DNA of 64,000 nt, taken from positions 1-64,000 of the forward strand of contig CAZWFN010000002.1 of NCBI GenBank assembly GCA_964633205.1, given 5' to 3'. Both the position numbers and the translations under genes were made by a program. Source of the stretch: CAYVQE01 sp964633205 (GTDB taxonomy: Bacteria; Myxococcota; B64-G9). Each line of letters begins with the position of its first letter. Positions within the stretch are counted from its first letter, which is position 1. This document shows, one piece after another, positions 1 through 7,307 of the stretch. A model generated the notes under the pieces. That model worked only from the letters and a program-made list of their open reading frames with translations. It was not told the origin of the DNA and did no database searches.

Positions 1-35
1 CGACGTCGATTTCCCTCGCCACATTGGCACACTAC

Positions 36-217
36 ACCTCCCCCCTGCGTGGGGGCACCTTGCGGTACGGCAGAAGGCGCCGAGGTCGGACTGGGCCCGG
101 CGCAGCCGGGTTCAGTCCGGGTGGGGGGGCGACGATGCGCCAGCGGCCCGGACCCCCCACCCTCCGCCGCCTTCGGCGTCGTCGACCTCCCCCCGCGCGT
201 GCCGCGCGGGGGGAGGT
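36..217. repeat. Cluster of inverted repeats (REP/REPIN-like)
   Basis: The first 340 bases hold no convincing gene; they are packed with hairpins. The clearest is a perfect 15-bp inverted repeat with a 3-base loop (185-199 / 203-217, arm acctccccccgcgcg). Others are 88-101 / 105-118 (two 6-bp blocks joined by two G-U pairs), 119-128 / 153-162 (10 bp) and 165-169 / 174-178. The 36-45 segment (acctcccccc) can also pair with 208-217, so the whole block could fold as one long structure. This resembles REP/REPIN elements or a structured RNA. The repeats are seen directly; their identity is inferred. Confidence 0.55.
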
Positions 218-295
218 GACTTCTGGCTGGTCGGCCAACTCGATCAAAACCCTCTACAGCGCGGATCGCTCGAGCGGAGACAGACGCCGCAGCGG

Positions 296-327
296 CCGCT
301 TTGCCGGCTGATCGGCCGGCAAAGCGG
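296..327 (-). terminator. 13-bp perfect hairpin past the end of the leftward gene
   Basis: Arms 296-308 and 315-327 are perfect complements around a 6-base loop. The hairpin starts 13 bases beyond the stop codon of the leftward gene ending at 340. No T-run follows on the minus strand, so it is a transcript-end hairpin or Rho-assisted terminator rather than a classical intrinsic terminator. Confidence 0.4.
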
Positions 328-339
328 GCTGATCGGCGG

Positions 340-804
340 TCAATCGCCGGCGGGTTCGCTGGGCGCGTCGGTCGCGGCGGCTGGGGCGTCGGCGCGCAGG
401 CGCTCGAACCAGGCCGCTGCGGCGCGGGCCAGCCAGCCGTAACCCGGCCAGTTCTGCGCGCGGGCCAGCGAGAAGTGCACCGCGTTGCGGCCGTAAGGGC
501 CGATCACGGCCAGCCCGACCAGATCGGCGCCGGGCGCCGCGTTGGGATCGGGCAGCCGCGGAAAACCCGATTCCCGGATCGCGGCGATCCAGTCGTCGAC
601 CTCGGCGAACGCCACCTGGGCTTCAGCGGCGAAGCGCTGCTCGGCCTGGCGCCGCTCGTAGCGCAGCCGGCCGTCGAGGCGCAGGGTCAGGGCCTCCAGC
701 CCGTGGCGGGCATCGCTCGCATAAGCGCCGCCCTGCTCCCAGTAGAGGCTCCAGCGCTGGCGCGTCTCGGGTTTCAACTCGCGTGGGGTCGTCTCGTCGC
801 TCAT
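340..804 (-). CDS. Uncharacterised 154-aa protein coupled to the alcohol dehydrogenase
   Basis: I do not recognise a family. The product is soluble-looking, with a charged helical first half (many Arg, Gln, Glu) and a conserved-looking middle containing GLAVIGPYGRNAVHFSLARA, followed by an Ala-rich tail. There is no signal peptide or membrane segment. The ATG at 804 is chosen because it overlaps the upstream dehydrogenase stop by 4 bases (ATGA), which indicates translational coupling. A longer reading to 987 is only the antisense extension inside that gene. The pairing suggests a joint role with the dehydrogenase, but no function can be assigned. Confidence 0.7.
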   Translation of the reverse strand: MSDETTPRELKPETRQRWSLYWEQGGAYASDARHGLEALTLRLDGRLRYERRQAEQRFAAEAQVAFAEVDDWIAAIRESGFPRLPDPNAAPGADLVGLAVIGPYGRNAVHFSLARAQNWPGYGWLARAAAAWFERLRADAPAAATDAPSEPAGD

Positions 805-1769
805 GCATCCTCCGGGCTCATCTGCAGCAGCACTTTGAGCACACCGGGCCGGCCGGCCGCCTCCAGCGCCGCCGGGCCGTCGTCGAGGCGATGGCGGGCG
901 GCGATCAGCGGACGCGGGTCCACCCGGCCGTCGGCCAGCATGGCGAGGGCCGGGGGGAAGGGGCCGCAGCGCGAGCCGATCAGGCACAGCTCGTCGACCA
1001 CCAGTGCCGAGAAGTCGGCGGTCAGGCGGCCGGCATAGGTGCTCTTGAGCACCAGCGTGCCCTCCGGGCGCAGCAGCTCGCGGGCCTGGGCGAAGCCGTC
1101 CGGCGAGCCGGTGGCCTCGATCGCCACATCGGCCCAGCCAGGCTCAAGCTCGCCGGCCGCCACGCAGTCTATGCCGGCGGCGGCCAGCAGCCGGCGCTGT
1201 GCGGCGTGGCGCGCCAGCACCCGCAGCTCGACCGGATGCTGGGCCAACACCCGGGCGATCAGCTGGCCCAGCCGGCCGGCGCCGAGCACGGCCACCCGCT
1301 GGCCGGGGTGCAACGCGACCTGCTCCGGGATGCGGCAGGCGGCGGCCAGCGGCTCGGTGAACACCGCCCGCTCGTCGTCCAGTTCGGCCGGCAGCCGGTG
1401 GAGCTTGGCCACCGGCAGCGTCGTATACTCGGCGAAGACCCCGGGCCGCTCGACGATGCCCAGCACGCTGCGCCGCGGGCAGTGGTTGGGCCGCCCGGCG
1501 CGGCAGGTCGGGCAGGCCAGGCAAGGCGCGTTGATCTCGCCCACCACCCGCCGGCCTTCCCACTCGGGGTGGCCGGGGGCGGCGGCCACCTGGCCGACGA
1601 ACTCGTGGCCCGGAATGCCGCTGTAGGGGTAGTAGCCGCGCATCAGCTCGAGGTCGGTGGCGCACACCCCGGCCAGCCGCACCCGGATCAGCGCTTCGCC
1701 CGGCGGGGGCTCGGGTCGCGCCACCCGGCGCACTTCGATGACTCCGTTCTCCAGCCACAGGCAGCTCAT
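801..1769 (-). CDS. Zinc-dependent medium-chain alcohol dehydrogenase
   Basis: A soluble NAD(P)-dependent oxidoreductase of the MDR superfamily (alcohol, threonine or polyol dehydrogenase type). Catalytic-zinc ligands are visible as C36 (GVCATDLE) and H55/E56 (GHEFVG). The structural-zinc lobe has four Cys at about 83, 86, 89 and 97. The Rossmann GAGRLG is at 163-168. At 322 aa from the 1769 start it is slightly short for the family (330-350), and an in-frame ATG at 1781 is equally possible. It is transcribed divergently from the T3SS operon and shares that operon's palindrome-bearing intergenic region. Substrate is unknown. Confidence 0.85.
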   Translation of the reverse strand: MSCLWLENGVIEVRRVARPEPPPGEALIRVRLAGVCATDLELMRGYYPYSGIPGHEFVGQVAAAPGHPEWEGRRVVGEINAPCLACPTCRAGRPNHCPRRSVLGIVERPGVFAEYTTLPVAKLHRLPAELDDERAVFTEPLAAACRIPEQVALHPGQRVAVLGAGRLGQLIARVLAQHPVELRVLARHAAQRRLLAAAGIDCVAAGELEPGWADVAIEATGSPDGFAQARELLRPEGTLVLKSTYAGRLTADFSALVVDELCLIGSRCGPFPPALAMLADGRVDPRPLIAARHRLDDGPAALEAAGRPGVLKVLLQMSPEDA

Positions 1770-1826
1770 GGTCGCGGTCATGGCGACCGCAGCATAGCCG
1801 GGCCGACCCGTTGCGAACAAGCCCCG

Positions 1827-1865
1827 TGTCCGGAATCCGGTCACCCCGTGTCTCGGGTCCGGACA
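1827..1865. promoter_or_regulatory. Paired 17-bp palindromes, likely enhancer sites for a sigma-54 activator
   Basis: Two dyads, TGTCCGGAATCCGGTCA (1827-1843) and TGTCTCGGGTCCGGACA (1849-1865), are offset by 22 bases, about two helical turns. The outer bases also make a perfect 10-bp inverted repeat (1825-1834 / 1858-1867). They lie about 78-116 bp upstream of the sigma-54 promoter at 1943, the usual position of activator (bEBP) binding sites. A matching pair occurs before sctP. The sequence is seen directly; the activator role is inferred. Confidence 0.65.
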
Positions 1866-1942
1866 CGCAGCCGTCCCCGGCGTGGCCGCGGCCAGGCGCA
1901 AGTGCTCGATTTGATGGGGTTCGGTCCAGGGGCCGATCCCGC

Positions 1943-1958
1943 TGGCACGGGGCTTGCT
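1943..1958 (+). promoter_or_regulatory. Sigma-54 (-24/-12) promoter of the T3SS operon
   Basis: TGGCACGGGGCTTGCT matches the sigma-54 consensus TGGCACG-N4-TTGCW exactly, with GG and GC separated by 10 bases. Transcription would start near 1969, about 46 bases before the first T3SS start codon at 2015. Confidence 0.85.
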
Positions 1959-2014
1959 CCGCAGCCGGTGACAAAGCCGAGGTACCAAAGCCGAGGTGCC
2001 AAAGGAGGTGGATC

Positions 2015-2449
2015 ATGTTCGAGCGGATCGAAGGAGGCAGCAGCCCGATTCAGGTGGAGCCGGCCCGCGGACGGCAGACGGCCGACAACTCTTTCGGCGC
2101 CATGGTCGAGCGCGGCGCCCAGGTGGCCGCCTCGGCCATCGGCGGCGGCATGCGGGCGGTGGCTCCACTGGTGCCCGGCGGCGCCTTTCTGAGCGCGGTG
2201 GCCGACGCGGTCGACGGCGCCGCCGCCGGTCTGGGCGGGGCGGCCGGTGGCGGCGCCGGCGGTGGCGGTGATCGCTGGGCGCTGCTGCGGGCCCAGGAAC
2301 GACTGCAAGCCGAGGGGCTGAGCAACAGCCTGCAGCTGCTGGCGCTGCAGCGCAAGATGCACCAAGAGAAGCAGCAGTTCACCGCCGTGTCCAACGTGCT
2401 CAAGGCCCGCCACGAGATGGCCCAGTCGGCCATCCGCAACATCGGCTGA
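2015..2449 (+). CDS. T3SS needle-like protein with N-terminal extension (candidate SctF)
   Basis: First gene of the secretion operon, 144 aa, with a strong ribosome site (aaaggaggtg) ahead of ATG 2015. The N-terminal 85 residues are Ala/Gly-rich, with a weakly hydrophobic stretch and a polyglycine hinge. The last 45 residues form an amphipathic helix (about LLALQRKMHQEKQQF, then a SNVLKARHEMAQSAIRNI core) that resembles the C-terminal helix of needle subunits such as PrgI, including the Ser-Asn and the closing Ala-Ile...Asn. Its position directly before the inner rod gene is where sctF sits in many systems. Usual needles are 60-90 aa, so this would be an extended form; a translocator or filament protein is the alternative. 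Confidence 0.5.
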   Translation: MFERIEGGSSPIQVEPARGRQTADNSFGAMVERGAQVAASAIGGGMRAVAPLVPGGAFLSAVADAVDGAAAGLGGAAGGGAGGGGDRWALLRAQERLQAEGLSNSLQLLALQRKMHQEKQQFTAVSNVLKARHEMAQSAIRNIG

Positions 2450-2460
2450 AGGGGGCGCAG

Positions 2461-2823
2461 ATGGCTGCTCCCATCACCGCTCCGGCCCCGGTGGCCGCGC
2501 CGGCCCGTCCCGAAGCGGTCCGACCTTCCGGCGGCGGCGCGCGCGCCTTCTCCGAGGTGTTGGCCGAGCAACGGCTCGGCCCGCCCGCCGAGTCGTCCTC
2601 CGAGGCCGGTGAGGTGGCGCAGGTTTTCGATCGCATCGAGGCCGGCCGCAAGCGGCTGGATGCGATCATCGACCAGGCCCGCGGCGGCAAGGTGTTCAGG
2701 CCGGGCGAGCTGCTGGCGCTGCAGGCCGAGGTGCATTGTATCGGCGAAGAACTGGCGCTCAGCCACCGGTTGGTCGAGCAGGGCACCGCCGGGGTGCGGC
2801 GCTTGTGGAGCATGCAGGTATGA
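2461..2823 (+). CDS. sctI: T3SS inner rod protein SctI
   Basis: A 120-aa protein with a Pro/Ala-rich start and a C-terminal helical domain. The stretch around residues 70-118 (FRPGELLALQAEV, then LSHRLVEQGTAGVRRL) is typical of YscI/PrgJ-type rod subunits, which polymerise between export gate and needle and help substrate switching. The gene is directly followed by sctJ with a 4-base ATGA overlap, the usual sctI-sctJ order. No membrane segment or signal peptide. Confidence 0.75.
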   Translation: MAAPITAPAPVAAPARPEAVRPSGGGARAFSEVLAEQRLGPPAESSSEAGEVAQVFDRIEAGRKRLDAIIDQARGGKVFRPGELLALQAEVHCIGEELALSHRLVEQGTAGVRRLWSMQV

Positions 2824-3584
2824 GACGCGCAATCGAGTCGGGAATGCTGATGCTGGTCGTGGCGGCGGCCGCCGGCTGCCAGAGCCAGCTGCACAGCCAG
2901 CTGGATGAGGATGAGGCCAACCGCATCTTGCTGGTGCTGGCCGCGGCCGGCCTGGGGGGCGAGAAATCCTGCGCCGGTACCGAGGCCGGTGCCTGCACGG
3001 TCAGCGTGCCCGACGAGCAGCTGGCGCGAGCGGTGCAGGCCACCCGGGCGGCCGGGTTGCCGCGGACGCGCCACGCCGGCTTCAGTGCCGTCTACCGCGA
3101 GCGGGGCCTGGTGCCCGGCCGGCTCGAGGAGCGGGCCCTGTTCTTGAGCGCGCTGCAAGAAGAGCTCAACGAGACCCTGGAGGCCATCGAGGGCGTGGTC
3201 TCGGCGCGGGTCCACGCCACCGTGCCGGTGGCGCCGGCCGGCCGGCGCCATCTGGGCCAGGCCGCCGCCGAACGGGTGGTCTCGGCCGCGGTGCTGCTCG
3301 GCTACCGGCCGGGAGCCGAGGGCGAGCCGCCGCTGGCCGCGGCTGCGGTGCAGCGTCTGGTGGCCAAGGCCATCGACGGCCTGGAGCCGGAGCGGGTGGA
3401 GGTCGTCTTCCACGCCCACCGGCCGGCCGAGCTGCTGCCGCCGGCGCCGGCCGATGGGGGGCGGCCGCTGCGCTACCTGGCGGGCGGCCTGGGTCTGCTG
3501 GCCATGCTCGGCGGCGGCGGTCTGTTTCTCTTCCGGGTCGGCGGCGGCCGGCTGCGGTTGCGGCCGCGCGGGAGTGGATCATGA
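2820..3584 (+). CDS. sctJ: T3SS inner-membrane ring lipoprotein SctJ
   Basis: YscJ/PrgK-family ring protein, 254 aa. A lipoprotein signal ends at C20 (AAAGC). Next come the two ring-building modules, including the family hallmark near 80-135 (LPRTRHAGFSAVYRERGLVP, a conserved LEERALFL helix and GVVSARVHATVP). A C-terminal membrane helix lies at about 218-242 with an Arg-rich cytoplasmic tail. The start at 2820 overlaps sctI by 4 bases and the end overlaps the next gene by 4. Length and architecture match sctJ rather than the larger flagellar FliF. Confidence 0.93.
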   Translation: MRRAIESGMLMLVVAAAAGCQSQLHSQLDEDEANRILLVLAAAGLGGEKSCAGTEAGACTVSVPDEQLARAVQATRAAGLPRTRHAGFSAVYRERGLVPGRLEERALFLSALQEELNETLEAIEGVVSARVHATVPVAPAGRRHLGQAAAERVVSAAVLLGYRPGAEGEPPLAAAAVQRLVAKAIDGLEPERVEVVFHAHRPAELLPPAPADGGRPLRYLAGGLGLLAMLGGGGLFLFRVGGGRLRLRPRGSGS

Positions 3585-4144
3585 CCGGCCAGCGGCTCGG
3601 TCGGCTCGAGCGGGAAGCCTTTGGCGCGGCCGCCGAACGCTTGGGCCGGCCGCCGGCGGTACTGGACGAGCGGCTGGCCGCGGCCGACGGTGCGGCAACG
3701 CCGGCCGGGACGCCAGAGCTGGACGCCTTGCTGGCCGCGGTGGACGCGGAGCGGTTGCGCCGGGCCGGCCGCCTGGAGCTGTGGGGCTGGTTGCGCTGGC
3801 TGCCCCGGCGCGAGCGCAGCCGGCTGCAGCCGCTGGTGGCCGCCCACCTGGGCCGGCGGCCGCGGCTCGGCCGGCGGCCCGAGCGCCTGGCGCCGGCAGC
3901 GGTCGAGTCCTTGCAAGTCTGTCTGTTCGCGCCCCTGCCGGAGACGATCGACCTGGGCCTGCGGGCCGGGCTGCACCGGCTGGCGCGGGCCTTGGCCGAC
4001 GTGGAGCCCGCTGCGGTCGAGGCCGCCATCGCGTCGCTGCCGCGGGCCTGGTGCCTCAGCTTGCGTCTGGCCCGATCGAGATTGGCGCGCGAGGAATCGG
4101 CGGCCGCGCTGCGCGGCCGCTGGGAACGGGAGGTGGCATCATGA
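3581..4144 (+). CDS. Putative T3SS sorting-platform protein SctK
   Basis: A 187-aa soluble Arg/Leu-rich protein overlapping both neighbours by 4 bases. I assign it mainly from position: sctK normally lies between sctJ and sctL and links the sorting platform to the ring. The sequence shows a Trp-containing module (LELWGWLRWLPRRERSRL) and a C-terminal helix, compatible with the poorly conserved SctK family, but no diagnostic motif is visible. No signal peptide or membrane helix. Confidence 0.55.
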   Translation: MTGQRLGRLEREAFGAAAERLGRPPAVLDERLAAADGAATPAGTPELDALLAAVDAERLRRAGRLELWGWLRWLPRRERSRLQPLVAAHLGRRPRLGRRPERLAPAAVESLQVCLFAPLPETIDLGLRAGLHRLARALADVEPAAVEAAIASLPRAWCLSLRLARSRLAREESAAALRGRWEREVAS

Positions 4145-4776
4145 GCGAAGTGCGGTTGAGCGCCGAGCGCACCGCCCGGCTGGCGGTGCGGCCGCTGGGC
4201 TCACCGGTGGTCTGGGCGGTCAAGCACCGGGCCCGGCAAGAGGCCGCGGCCCTGCTGGCCGAGTCGCGGCGAGAGGCCGAGAGCTTGTTGACCGCGGCCC
4301 GGGCCGAGGCCGATGGGCTGCGCCGGGACGCCGAGCGGAAAGGGCTGCAGCGCGCCCGGCGCCGGCTGGCCGATCAGGTGGCCGAGGTGCTGGACTGGCG
4401 CAAGCGCTGTGGCGAGGCCCTGTTCGACGCCCAGGTGGAGCTGGCCGGGCGCATGGCGCGGCGGATCTTGTTGGCCGAGCTGGCCCAGCGGCCGCGGGCC
4501 TTGCGTCGCATTTGCCGCGCGGTGTTGCGCGAGGTCGAACCCGGCGAGGCCGTCCGGTTGCAGCTGCACCCGGACGATCAGCAGGCCGATCCGGAGCTGG
4601 GCCCGGCGCTGGAGGCCGAGTTGGGCGGCCCGATCACCGTCGAGTCGAGCCCGGCGGTCGGTCGCGGCGGCTGTCGTGTGGTGGGCCCAGCCGGGGTGAT
4701 CGACGCCCGCATCGAGGTGCAGCTCGACCAGCTGCGCCAAGCCATCCTGGAGCGAGACGATGCACCGTCTGGCTGA
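4141..4776 (+). CDS. sctL: T3SS stator protein SctL
   Basis: A 211-aa SctL/FliH-like stator that holds the ATPase to the sorting platform. After a short N-terminus (VVWAVKHRARQEAAALLAES) comes a long charged coiled coil of Ala, Glu and Arg (about 30-90), then a globular C-terminal domain with FliH-type features (GEAVRLQLHPDD, GGCRVVGPAGVIDARIEVQL). The VIDARIEVQLDQL ending is typical of the family. ATG 4141 overlaps the previous stop by 4 bases, and the 3' end overlaps sctN by 17 bases. Confidence 0.85.
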   Translation: MSEVRLSAERTARLAVRPLGSPVVWAVKHRARQEAAALLAESRREAESLLTAARAEADGLRRDAERKGLQRARRRLADQVAEVLDWRKRCGEALFDAQVELAGRMARRILLAELAQRPRALRRICRAVLREVEPGEAVRLQLHPDDQQADPELGPALEAELGGPITVESSPAVGRGGCRVVGPAGVIDARIEVQLDQLRQAILERDDAPSG

Positions 4777-6076
4777 ACGTCTGCGCGCCGGTCCCGAGCG
4801 CTGGCGGGATCGGCCGACCTGGCGGCGGCTGGGGCGGCTGGAGGCGGCCGGACCCGGCGGGTTGTTGGCGCGTTTGCCCGGTGGTCGGGTCGGCGAGCGG
4901 GTCGAGGTCGGCCCCCGGCGGCGTCCGGCGGTGGTGATCGGGTTTTCGGCCGAGCGGGCCGTGCTGGCCCCGCTGGGCCCGGCGCAGCAGCTGCGGGCCG
5001 GCGCCGCGGTGCGCGCCTGCGGCACGCAGCTGGCTGTGGGCTGGTCGCCGGATTGGCTGGGGCGGGTGCTGGACCCCTTGGGCCGTCCGCTGGACGGCCG
5101 GCCGGCACCGCGCGGTCGGTTGCGGCTGCCGCTGGAGGCGGCGGCACCGGCCGCGCTGGAGCGCCAGCCGATCTCGGCCGCTCTGGACACCGGGGTGCGG
5201 GCGATCGATGGCCTGTGCTGCCTGGGCCGCGGCCAGCGGCTGGGCTTGTTCGCCCCGGCCGGAGTGGGCAAGTCGACGCTGCTGGGCCAGATCGCCCGCG
5301 GTACGGCCGCCGATTGCACCGTGCTGTGCCTGGTGGGCGAGCGCGGCCGTGAGGTGCGCGAGTTCCTGCAGGATGGGCTGGGTGCCGCGGGCCGCCGTCG
5401 CTGCGCGGTGGTCTGCGCCACCGCCGACGCGCCGGCCGGGGTGCGGGCCCTGGCGCTGCCGGCGGCCACCGCCCTGGCCGAGGGCTTTCGGCGGGCCGGC
5501 CGCCAGGTGCTGCTGTTGGCCGACTCGCTGACCCGGCACGCCCGGGCGCTGCGCGAGCTGGCCCTGGCTGCGGGCGAGCCGCCGTCGCGGCGCGGATATC
5601 CGGCCTCGGTCTTCGATCGCATCGCCGCTTTGTTGGAGCGGGCCGGCACCGACGGCCACGGCGCGGTCTCGGCCATCTACACCGTGCTGACCGAGGACCG
5701 GGCCGACGACGATCCCCTGGCCCAGGAGGTGCGCGGCATGCTCGACGGGCACGTGGTGCTCGACCGGCAGCTGGCCCGGGCGGGTTGCTACCCGGCGATC
5801 GATCCTTGCGCCTCGCTCAGCCGCTTGATGCCGCGGCTGGTGGCGGCCGATCAGCTGCGGGCGGCCGCGGGCTTCCGCCGCCTGTGGGCCACCTATGCCG
5901 AGCGCGCCGATCTGATCGCGGCCGGAGCCTACGCCGCGGGCAGCGAGCCGGAGACCGACCGCGCCGTCGCCCTGCGGCCTCGGCTGCTGGCCTACCTGGC
6001 CCAGCCGTACGATGCAATCCATCCGGCCGAACAGGCCCGGGCCGAGCTGCTGTCGCTGATGGGAGCTGATCGATGA
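4760..6076 (+). CDS. sctN: T3SS ATPase SctN
   Basis: Cytoplasmic F1-type hexameric ATPase that unfolds effectors and detaches chaperones, 438 aa, normal family length. Walker A is APAGVGKST (165-173), the catalytic-glutamate loop is GERGRE (193-198) and Walker B is LLLADS (251-256), followed by LTRHARALRE. The YPASVFDRIAALLERAG and GCYPAIDPCASLSRLMP stretches are diagnostic of the FliI/SctN family. The gene overlaps sctL by 17 bases and sctO by 4, in the standard L-N-O order. Confidence 0.96.
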   Translation: MHRLAERLRAGPERWRDRPTWRRLGRLEAAGPGGLLARLPGGRVGERVEVGPRRRPAVVIGFSAERAVLAPLGPAQQLRAGAAVRACGTQLAVGWSPDWLGRVLDPLGRPLDGRPAPRGRLRLPLEAAAPAALERQPISAALDTGVRAIDGLCCLGRGQRLGLFAPAGVGKSTLLGQIARGTAADCTVLCLVGERGREVREFLQDGLGAAGRRRCAVVCATADAPAGVRALALPAATALAEGFRRAGRQVLLLADSLTRHARALRELALAAGEPPSRRGYPASVFDRIAALLERAGTDGHGAVSAIYTVLTEDRADDDPLAQEVRGMLDGHVVLDRQLARAGCYPAIDPCASLSRLMPRLVAADQLRAAAGFRRLWATYAERADLIAAGAYAAGSEPETDRAVALRPRLLAYLAQPYDAIHPAEQARAELLSLMGADR

Positions 6077-6606
6077 GCACCGGAGCCGATGGGCTGATCC
6101 GGCTGCAGCGCATCGCCTGGCTGCGGGCGGCGGCCGAGCTGGCCGTTGCCCGGCGCGATGTCGTGCAGCGCGAGCGCGAGCGCGAGGCGGTCGTCCGCGG
6201 TGGCCGGCGGCTGGCCGGGGTGGCCGCGGAGTTGGCGCAGCGGCGGTTGGACGCGGCGCCGGCCTGGACGGCCGGGCTGGACGCCAGCCGCGCTGCCGGG
6301 CTGCTGGCCGCGGCCGCAGCGGCTGCCGAGCGGTCCGCGGCCGCGGCCCAGCGCTGCGACCAGGCCCGCCGGATCGCAGAGCAACAGTGCAGCCGGCTGG
6401 CTGCCTGTGTGGCCAAGCAGGCCGCGTTGGAGCGCTGGAGCCAGCGCCAGCAACGCGACCGCGCCAGCCAGCGCGCCGAACGCAGCGAGACCGCCACCGC
6501 CGATGCCCGCGCCCATCGGGCCCACCCGGAGCTTGTCCGGAAACCGGACAGGCTGTCTGGAACTTTCGGACACCTGGACCCCAGTCGGGAACGGTTCAGA
6601 AAATAA
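6073..6606 (+). CDS. sctO: T3SS ATPase stalk protein SctO
   Basis: A 177-aa highly charged, Ala/Arg/Glu/Gln-rich protein that should form a long two-helix coiled coil, as in YscO/FliJ stalks that insert into the SctN ring. It starts at ATG 6073, overlapping sctN by 4 bases. The last 25 residues are less helical; the DNA encoding them contains the paired palindromes of the second regulatory module (6534-6572), so coding and control sequence overlap here. Assignment rests on composition and position. Confidence 0.75.
   Translation: MSTGADGLIRLQRIAWLRAAAELAVARRDVVQREREREAVVRGGRRLAGVAAELAQRRLDAAPAWTAGLDASRAAGLLAAAAAAAERSAAAAQRCDQARRIAEQQCSRLAACVAKQAALERWSQRQQRDRASQRAERSETATADARAHRAHPELVRKPDRLSGTFGHLDPSRERFRK
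6534..6572. promoter_or_regulatory. Second palindrome pair, inside the 3' end of sctO
   Basis: TGTCCGGAAACCGGACA (6534-6550) is a perfect 7-bp-arm dyad with a 3-base spacer. A second, looser dyad, TGTCTGG-N5-TCGGACA, follows at 6554-6572. Offset between dyads is about 20 bases. Both match the pair at 1827-1865 and lie about 73-111 bp upstream of the sigma-54 promoter at 6645. Likely binding sites for the same activator. Confidence 0.65.
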
Positions 6607-6644
6607 AACCCAACAAAACAGTCAGTTGAGTCGGTCTTCGGGGC

Positions 6645-6660
6645 TGGCACGGGCCTTGCT
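6645..6660 (+). promoter_or_regulatory. Second sigma-54 promoter, before sctP
   Basis: TGGCACGGGCCTTGCT is a perfect -24/-12 element. The transcription start would be near 6671 and the leader about 88 bases. It lies in the only real gap of the T3SS cluster (6607-6758), which begins with an unusually AT-rich stretch (6597-6630). Confidence 0.85.
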
Positions 6661-6758
6661 GAATGCCCGGGACAGAACCCAGGCTCGAGAACGTGACGCA
6701 CCCGTCACACCGGTTCGGCCCCGGTTGCCGGACGAGAGCCGCGATGGGAGGACGGAAC

Positions 6759-7307
6759 ATGGAAACGAAACCCGTCGACGCGCCGATCCAGACGCTGCGG
6801 TGCGCAGCTTCGGGTCCCGGTCGCTTGGCCAGGCAGGACCGCCACGGTCCGGCGCCGGCCTGGGCGGCCGCGCTGGCCGGTCTGGTCAGCCGGCTGGAGG
6901 TGCTGCCGGCCGCATCCGGCGCGCCGGTTGCGGCCGCGATTTCATTGGCCGGCGGATTGGCGACCACCGTTGCTGCAGCTGGCGCCGCCACCGGCACCCC
7001 GCTGGCCGGCGCCGCCGAATGCCTGGCCGCTGCGCCCGAGTCCGGCCGCGGCGGGCTGGATGCGGTGGCCGAGCACATCGCCGCCCGGGCGGCGGCGACC
7101 GATCCCGGTCGGGTGGCCATTCGCTTCAGCACGGGTCGGCTGGCGGGCATCAGCTGTCAGGTGCAGGTCGAGCGCGGGCGGGTGCGCTGCCGGCTGCGGT
7201 CCGGCGGTGCCCCGCGCCGTGAAGCGCTGCGCGGCCTGCGCGGCCGGTTGACGCTGCGGCTGGCCGAGCGCGGGCTGGCGCTGGACGACTTCGGGGTGGA
7301 GCCGTGA
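6759..7307 (+). CDS. Putative T3SS needle-length/substrate-switch protein SctP
   Basis: A 182-aa protein at the sctP position, between sctO and sctQ. ATG 6759 is preceded by gggaggac. The first 120 residues are Ala/Gly/Pro-rich and low in structure. The C-terminus carries a compact domain (VAIRFSTGRLAGISCQVQVE, then LRGLRGRLTLRLAERGLAL) like the switch domain of FliK/YscP proteins, which sense needle length and turn on late export. It overlaps sctQ by 4 bases (GTGA). It is shorter than most rulers. Confidence 0.65.
   Translation: METKPVDAPIQTLRCAASGPGRLARQDRHGPAPAWAAALAGLVSRLEVLPAASGAPVAAAISLAGGLATTVAAAGAATGTPLAGAAECLAAAPESGRGGLDAVAEHIAARAAATDPGRVAIRFSTGRLAGISCQVQVERGRVRCRLRSGGAPRREALRGLRGRLTLRLAERGLALDDFGVEP

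Noticed and set aside
24..311. Small opposing ORFs in the left 340 bases
   Set aside because: Arg/Gly/Pro-rich translations from hairpin DNA, no ribosome site, no recognisable domain; both strands open because of base composition.
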